From Plectrocnemia conspersa (lineage: Eukaryota; Arthropoda; Insecta; Trichoptera; Polycentropodidae), in the NCBI GenBank assembly GCA_009617715.1, contig VTFK01000431.1, positions 124,001 through 188,000 of the forward strand: a DNA stretch of 64,000 nt, in the 5' to 3' direction. Below are positions 58,001-64,000 of the stretch, piece by piece. Under the pieces are notes generated by a model. The model had not been told where the DNA came from, made no database searches, and saw only the letters and a list, made by a program, of their open reading frames with translations. Positions within the stretch are counted from its first letter, which is position 1; each line of letters opens with the position of its first letter. The position numbers and the translations under genes are program-made.

Positions 58001-59820
58001 AAATAATGAAAAAAATTTAATTAATTTTTTTACATTTTTATTCACAGAAATGTACCTAATTATTGCGTCGTTTTTCTGACTAATATTGTTTATAAAAATG
58101 AAGAAAAAATATTGTTTATAAAAATGAAGAAAAATAAATACTGAAATATAAAAATCAAAAATAGTTTTATGGCATTCCATATACACTTAAAATACATCGA
58201 ATTAAAAAAACTACTTCTCTGAACAATATAAAACCATAAATGAAAGCTATCGTTTGTCAGTTTTTCAGCACAAGGCGTAACAATTCCGTACTTTGCAAAG
58301 ATAAGGCTGGCAATACGTTTTACTATCAATGTCTAACGATATCGTAATTGACTACTATTTTTTGTGACCACAATTGAATAACTTGGACCTAAAAAAATAA
58401 TATTTTCCAAAGATAAGGGCCACGTGCAAACATCTCGAGAAGCAATAGCTTTATTGTGGAACAGATTTCCAGACCGTGTAATGTGTTTTAACCCCAATAG
58501 ATTATTTCTGTGAGGTTACGTAAAAGTCTTATACTAACAATCCATAGAACATGAGTTGTAGAATATATTTGTTCGCTTCTCCGCAATACATATATATATT
58601 TATTAAAAAAATAACAATTTAGCTGTTATTTCAATCATTTTTTTTTGTGACCAGTGAACATAAAAGTTTGCTGTAGAATTTTATAGATAATATAAAATGC
58701 ATTTTACTGCCAAAAATGCAAATTTTTAAAACTGTGGTGAAAATATAGATGATGATGCATATGATTTATTGAATATTTTTATTATTTACATACGCTAACA
58801 TTAAAAATTAAAAAAATAAGTAACGTGACCCGTGATATCGTAAAGGGATTGTGAAAAGGAAAAGAGTCATAATAATTTAAAATGATATTATATAAAGCAT
58901 ATTCTTACTTAAATTAATAGTATCAGTAAATAAAACCGAAATACAGGAAGGTTTATGTTCAGTGTCATTAATTAATAGAAAATAATTTACTTAAAAAAAT
59001 ATGTTAAATCAAATTTGATGTAAAAAAACACCAGTCAACTTATTTTAATTATTACTTATTTTTATTATATACTCTAGTACAACATATTTTTAGTCAATAG
59101 CATAAAAAAATGCATTACATTATTTTCCAATCAAAAAATTTTTTTTTAAAAAACATTTATTTCGCGCAAATTTTTCAAGTATATTTTTTTATTTAAATAT
59201 AATTGTCAAGACTTATTTATTGTTAATACGTAACAAATATGTCCAGTAAAGCATATTCTGTGAACTATTTGAATAATAATTTCGTGTATGCAGTACCTGC
59301 TTTTGCTTTCACTTCGCCAGCCATCCCTATTATAAAAAGAGGCCGGCAGGCCCCGGCAGCGCGGTCATATCTCTGTTACATAACAGACTTAGTTGAATCT
59401 GCTATGTACTGTAAGACTTTCCTGATATAAATGTATTCCTTTTATGTTGACACGTCAACATAAAGGAATTTTTTTTTTTACGCCGAAATATCATTAAGAA
59501 ATCCTCCCAACTTCCATTCGTTACCCCCACCAAAGCACTTCTTTTTTAGTCGACTTCCTAGAAACAGCATGTCATAAACTGTGTTTAATATTTATTTCAG
59601 GGTGCCGGCGCAGCTCTAGCGGCTGCGATGGATACCCACCCCGGAGGCGGCGGTCCGGCACGTCTCAGCGTGCGAGCTTGCGGTTGCGGCCGCTGGGAGG
59701 CGCTGATAGCTCGTGCCGCTCTAAGAAATTCGAGCAGGCGCCGCACCACGGCGCTGCGGTTCAGGCGCGGTGCCACTAGGCTGCTAGCTGCTTCCCGCGT
59801 CGCTAAGGCGATCGGAATAA
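49096..59820 (+). CDS. Dynein regulatory complex subunit 5-like protein (TCTE1 family, leucine-rich repeats)
   Basis: DRC5/TCTE1 is part of the nexin-dynein regulatory complex of motile cilia and sperm flagella. Exons: 49096-49259 (probable first), 51434-51563, 51639-51756, 51829-52000, 52057-52234, 52293-52480, 52901-53048, 53117-53255, and 59601-59820 (or open to a stop at 59966). Exons 2 to 9 join in phase. N-terminal diagnostic pieces are T-N-L-P-L-N-V, W-R-R-A-F-K-E-K-W-P. S-Q-L-V-K-L-W-S-P-H-V-R follows, then leucine-rich repeats (I-R-I-L-D-F-S-H-C-K, L-K-D-L-V-L-I-N-N-K-I, L-N-L-S-A-C-G-I, L-R-E-L-D-L-S-V-N-D-L-G). Exon 9 is unusually GC-rich and Ala/Arg-rich but matches the family C-terminus pattern (L-I-A-R-A-A-L-R-N-S). 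The first exon leaves two bases whereas exon 2 needs one, so a small exon, another donor or an indel is missing. Intron 8 is 6.3 kb. DRC5 identity is likely by repeat register; another LRR protein is possible. Confidence 0.75.
49263..51433 (+). other. First intron of the DRC5-like gene with a possible transposon end
   Basis: Mostly AT-rich. At 50151-50220 a sharp GC-rich patch starts AGTGGCGTAGCTATGG and runs into G-rich sequence (GGGGGGCGGGCTGCCCCGGG). That opening is common at the ends of insect DNA transposons. I could not find the partner end. Near 50880-50935 a short direct repeat (TATAAGGTAGCAATTTTA) occurs twice. Confidence 0.4.
53256..59600 (+). other. Large intron 8 of the DRC5-like gene
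   Basis: It separates two exons whose phases match (both phase 0). It contains a Penelope-like fragment at 55585-55800, a 116-codon frame at 53752-54102 without recognisable features, and otherwise AT-rich sequence. Confidence 0.5.
55585..55800 (+). pseudogene. Penelope-like element, GIY-YIG endonuclease remnant
   Basis: The plus strand encodes S-E-V-V-Y-K-I-F-C-S-D-C-D-K-I-Y-I-C-Q-T, then N-R-R-I-L-E-R. It matches the start of the Penelope GIY-YIG domain (V-V-Y-K-I-x-C-x-x-C-x-x-x-Y-I-G-Q-T), with the conserved Gly changed to Cys. Upstream V-R-T-M-F-K-S-Q-N-K-I is in the same frame before a stop. The element is truncated and inactive. Confidence 0.7.
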
Positions 59821-59966
59821 GTAACAACAGCAATTTACTAAATGGATTTTGGTTTACCCACTTGAAAGTTACACCTCATAAACGGTCGTTCAGGGTCTAC
59901 AATATCAGTAGCTTGCAAATATTTTTAGTTCTGGCCATAAAATTTTCTAGCAACTTTTTAAATTAA

Positions 59967-62900
59967 ATATTAAATATTATATATCTTTAGAAATACTGAC
60001 ATACATAAATATTATTCTTCGGTTATATCAAATTTAAATTACAGTCACTAATAAATTAGGACTCTGCGTGAGAAGGTCACCTTATTGGGGATCGAAGGAC
60101 CAGTGAAATACTTAGATTGTTATGGATTATTTATATTTCATTTTTATACTTATTTGACAGAAAATAAGCTTTACCTTAGCGACGTACATGATGTAGGAGC
60201 GGAAGGTTTCCGCTTATGTTAATCAAATCATCTTGGCTATTACAATACTTTTAGTGCACATGTCCCACATAATTTAAACAATTGTGCTTTCATTAATAGC
60301 TATTGAGAATGCATGGATTTTAATTATCTGTTAATCATATTTCACCACATTTCTAAAAATATTAACTTTAGAAAAACTATACTTAATAGTAATACATGGT
60401 TTTTGAATATATTACTCAAAGAAAAATACGGTAATATAAAATCCAAAAATATATTTTATCTGTATAATATATATCTAGCAAAAATATATATTATTTACAT
60501 AGTGAAATGATCTTTTTCACATTTCATTTGTATTATGGAACTGATTGATCTTATTTTACAAATACAATAATTAAAAATGTTTCATCCTCCTCTTATTATT
60601 TGAGTAATCTCTTTAAAACTATAGTTATTATATTCAATAAGCAAGTGTTGGCTCCAACAACTGGTATACAATACTGAAGTTTTGTTCGCCTGTCTCCGCG
60701 ACTTGTATTCAAAACGTACCTTTATGATTGGCTTTACACGACAGCACTATTGTAGTATTCAAGTGCCAAAGTCTTAAGTAATCCTCAAGCTGTATATAAA
60801 ATCATAGCAAATATATACACATTATAATATTTTTTTATTTATCGTGTTTAACAAGCAATATTTATTAAAGATTAATTTTTAATTGTCTTAAAACCATGCA
60901 AATCTAATACTATATATATTTGTTGAAATATTTTTATTCAAAAGTAGATCTAGCTTTTAACGTACATTGACTGCCCATTTTGTTAAGTTTTTTCGGACAG
61001 AGGGTTTGCGATTTTACCTTGCCAGCTCATCACCGGATCCATTGGAATTATGTTATTGCTTTTTTGTTTGTTTGACACATGTCAGCCGCCACACTTTTGT
61101 ATGATTTATTTGCGTCAATTTCAATGTTGAAATAAGGCGTATGATCCAAATCGTAGAGAACTGATCGTCTAAATTGCCATATTTGACCCCTCAATGAATG
61201 TTTGACTCTGAATCAGATCCGAAATTTTATTTCAAAATATACGCAAGACTTCTGTTATTCGTCATTGATTCAATGTGTATTTTCAAACTAGATTTATAAA
61301 AATATATTGAACTTAGAATGCGGTTTATTGACTTAGTTCTTCCTCAGACGTAAAGCTTTTAAATAAACGTAGCATAAAGTAACTTATTCTTTGGCGCTGT
61401 TTTCTTTGCTAATATAACATTGAAGCAAATACGGCTCTCAGTGTGTTTTGTTTCATTGATCTTCCGTATTTTTGCTCTTTTAGTAGACAAAAGGTTGAAT
61501 ATAAACACGCTATTCGAATAGGGGAACGGCTGGACCCCAAAGTTTTATTACAAAATTACATCCTTTTTGCCAGATAATTAGATGACTAAAACATGTCAGA
61601 ATTTATAAAAGTAGGCGGAATGCATCGTTCAGAATATAAACGACCAGAATTTATAATAAGATTTTTTTAGTCAGTATTTATTACAGTTCATTGATCAGTA
61701 TTTACATTATATGATATGTATTTTAACCTCAAGGTTATGTTGACAGATGGTCAGCATAATAATACATGGTCATTATCAATGTGTTGGGCTCGCAACATTG
61801 CAGAGTCAACACAATAAGCCAAGCGTGATCACCACTGCCGCTCTGTCGTTATTACCGCTTCGTTCGTAGCTCTGAATACCTTCGCGTCCTACATACAATT
61901 AAATAGTTTTTAATTTAAATTTTAAACTTTTTTCAGCTTTATAGGACCTATCAATCATGGGTTCTAAAACTTAAATAAATTGATGGTTATAAAAAATAGT
62001 TTAAATTCTAAACCACCTTGATTTATAATGTGAATAAATACTATACCTACAGTTAATTTTGGAAATATATTATTTCATTAAGATTATCATTTTTGTATTT
62101 TTTCAATTAAATTGTTTCAAATAAAAAATATGATATCATTTATATTATCATTTGGATTTATATAATTGATAAAAATGTATCTGAAAATCCTTTTACTTCG
62201 CGTAAATTTTCCAGGTCTATTTATTAGTTGGTTATGAATTAGGTTAATTACAAGTTAAACACACTCATAGCATATAGATGTAATTGGGGCAATACAGATT
62301 AAAATGAAAAGTTTTACCCTAATTTTCCTATTATCTCGATGGAAAATTTTCCGGAGGATTTTCCATTACTAAATGCAAAGTTTCAGAATCGATACAAAAT
62401 TTATATACTTTACATTAATTCAATTAGTATCACATTAAAAGTACAGAATTTGAATCAAATATGATTATCGTCGTAGAATGACATGTAATTCCTTTTCGAA
62501 TGCGAGAATTTTCACAAAGGAAAACATTAAACGGATTTTTAAAGCTCAATTTTAAAAGGTCAAACGTCAAAGTAAATAAACTTTTAGCGAAACTTTTGAG
62601 CAATGCAAACAACTCCAACAACGAATTCTTACACAACAACTTTCGATTAATTTTATTAAACGATGACCGCTATGTAGTTTTATGGTATTTATTCACAAAA
62701 ATATATATTATGTATGTTAAATTATTAATCATAAAAATCTCTTCAACTGTAATGAAAATTTCACGCTTTTCTGATTTGCGTTAATGAAATAAATGGTTCA
62801 ATTTAAGTCTGATGACCTATATAATTTTAATTGGATGTTTATAATGAAATTTAAAAAGCAGCTCGTTATAATATTAAATATAGCTTTTTATAACAATCAA

Positions 62901-63268
62901 TATCGATTTTGTGTTAAGCTCTTATTGCGAAATTTTATATTAAAAATGTTACATACATATATTCAGTCTATACACGCGAGTCACATTTTTAATAATAAAC
63001 GTAATACATCAATTTTTAATATCCGAATATTTAATATCATACCTAGATATGTATGTATAAGAATCCCTTTTTCAATAGGTTAAAAAAAACGTACATATAA
63101 CCCCAGGCTTTTAGGGTATCCTATATTATATCCGTCCTGTCTCGGGTGTGTCGCGTTAATGTACATATATGTCCCTTTTTTCCAAACTTTAGTTAGTATA
63201 TATTTAGACAAGTTAGAGGATAAATTTTCACTAAAAGGTTATTTTAATATTAACCTTATTTTTTACAG
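59967..63268. other. Gene-free stretch (intron or intergenic)
   Basis: I see no exon or bounded repeat. It is an intron if the exons at 63269 onward belong to the DRC5-like gene; otherwise it is intergenic. Confidence 0.35.
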
Positions 63269-64000
63269 TGGAAGCTGATCCCATCGATTTAGCCAAACAT
63301 TTAACTGCAAGACCCTCTTACGTGTCTGTCATGTCAATCGAATCCGAGGCTCTAACTCAGTTGAGCCTCCCAGAAGCTGGAGATTTCGAGCCGTTCAATT
63401 TTAACATACCACCTTTGAAGGTTTGTATTTTTTTTATCTAATATATGCTTTTATTTTCATTTTGATTTAACATGTCATATTTACACCATTCTTGTATTAT
63501 GATAGGATACATTTCGTAATATTCTAAAATGTACATGACAGCACTGTCATAAGAAATGGTTTTAAAATGTTTTTTCGTTCGGACCAGCGACCTGTTGTAT
63601 TTCACGACACTAAATAGTGAAATTATATTTAAAATTGTGCTTAGTTTGATTCTGAAGATATAAGCCAGAAAATTTACGCTTATATTTTGACTTTGACATT
63701 ACCAGGAGTTATATATTATAGTGCTAAACTTAAGATTAAAAATTAATTACTCTTTAATGTGTTCAAGATGTTTATTATTTATTATTTAGTAATCAAAGTA
63801 TTTATTGCAGTATTATCATAAGCACATTTAAATAACGTCAATTAAATATCACAATTTAGTAAAAAAATAAATTATATTACAAAATACATATTGAAACAGC
63901 TGATAAATCTTAATATGTATAATAATAAATATGCAACATTCGCCCAATTTTAGGATATGTTGAATTCTGCTGCTCTAGTACTCTCCATGAGCCCCGATCC
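63269..64000 (+). CDS. Two exons of an unidentified or extended gene, running off the window
   Basis: Exons 63269-63420 and 63954 to the window end. Acceptors TTTTTTACAG and CCCAATTTTAG and donor GTTTGT bound them. They join in phase 0 and read through as A-D-P-I-D-L-A-K-H-L, S-V-M-S-I-E-S-E-A-L, F-N-I-P-P-L-K, D-M-L-N-S-A-A-L. The first exon needs one base from the previous exon; the donor at 59820 supplies exactly one. The join then reads ..A-I-G-I-M-E-A-D. I therefore favour a C-terminal extension of the DRC5-like protein, but a separate gene is possible. I do not recognise the domain. Confidence 0.55.

Noticed and set aside
59597..59833. 78-codon Ala/Arg/Pro-rich minus-strand frame
   Set aside because: Antisense to the GC-rich DRC5-like exon, whose splice phase and repeat register support the plus strand.
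62430..63083. Overlapping frames of 69-96 codons near the right end
   Set aside because: AT-driven Phe/Ile/Asn-rich frames with no splice signals or family match.
1..64000. CRISPR arrays, operons, ribosome binding sites, phage or bacterial defence genes
   Set aside because: The window is eukaryotic (introns, LINE and hAT remnants, animal genes); no regularly spaced repeats of that kind are present.

Overview
The window looks like an AT-rich insect nuclear genome. Genes are split by short introns with GT..AG borders, and many also carry kilobase introns. The gene set is typical of insects: a fatty acyl-CoA reductase, a mitochondrial sarcosine dehydrogenase, a myotubularin, a cyclophilin-like PPIL3 and a ciliary DRC5/TCTE1 protein. 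Tc1/mariner, piggyBac, hAT, Jockey-like and Penelope-like remnants lie between and inside the genes. I cannot settle the insect order. All calls come from hand translation and family knowledge; no search was run.

Region 1 (1-14.7 kb) is a cluster of four paralogous C2H2 zinc-finger genes, called ZNF-A (minus) and ZNF-B, C and D (plus). All four use the same exon design: a 28-nt first exon, a short exon beginning E-P-x-[VI]-E, an exon of exactly 76 nt, and a final array exon (ZNF-A has one extra 77-nt exon). Their fingers are joined by an S-D-S-Y-N-like linker instead of TGEKP. A and B are divergent, with 585 bp between their start codons. ZNF-B has lost its last finger to an in-frame stop.

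Region 2 (14.7-18.1 kb) is a graveyard of LINE and hAT fragments. Region 3 (18.2-33.4 kb) holds PPIL3 (plus, 4 exons, 161 aa), tail to tail with sarcosine dehydrogenase (minus, 15 exons, about 900 aa, one apparent 1-nt frameshift in exon 4), followed by a complete myotubularin gene (minus, 11 exons, 610 aa). Region 4 (33.4-36.6 kb) contains a piggyBac-like element with a hAT-type MITE nested in it; the matching empty site is readable in a related element at 8.8-9.1 kb. Region 5 (36.6-42.7 kb) is a complete fatty acyl-CoA reductase gene (minus, 7 exons, 510 aa) with a 1.1-kb hAT element in an intron. Region 6 (42.7-49.1 kb) has repeats and no gene I can support. Region 7 (49.1 kb to the end) is a DRC5/TCTE1-like leucine-rich-repeat gene (plus). 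Two further exons at the right edge are phase-compatible with it and may be its C-terminal extension.

Six genes (the four ZNF genes, PPIL3 and myotubularin) share a TGACAG[CT]T motif 29-42 nt before the start codon, which looks like a common core-promoter element. The housekeeping genes show no functional link to one another. The most distinctive content is the lineage-specific zinc-finger family and the nested transposons with intact target-site duplications.
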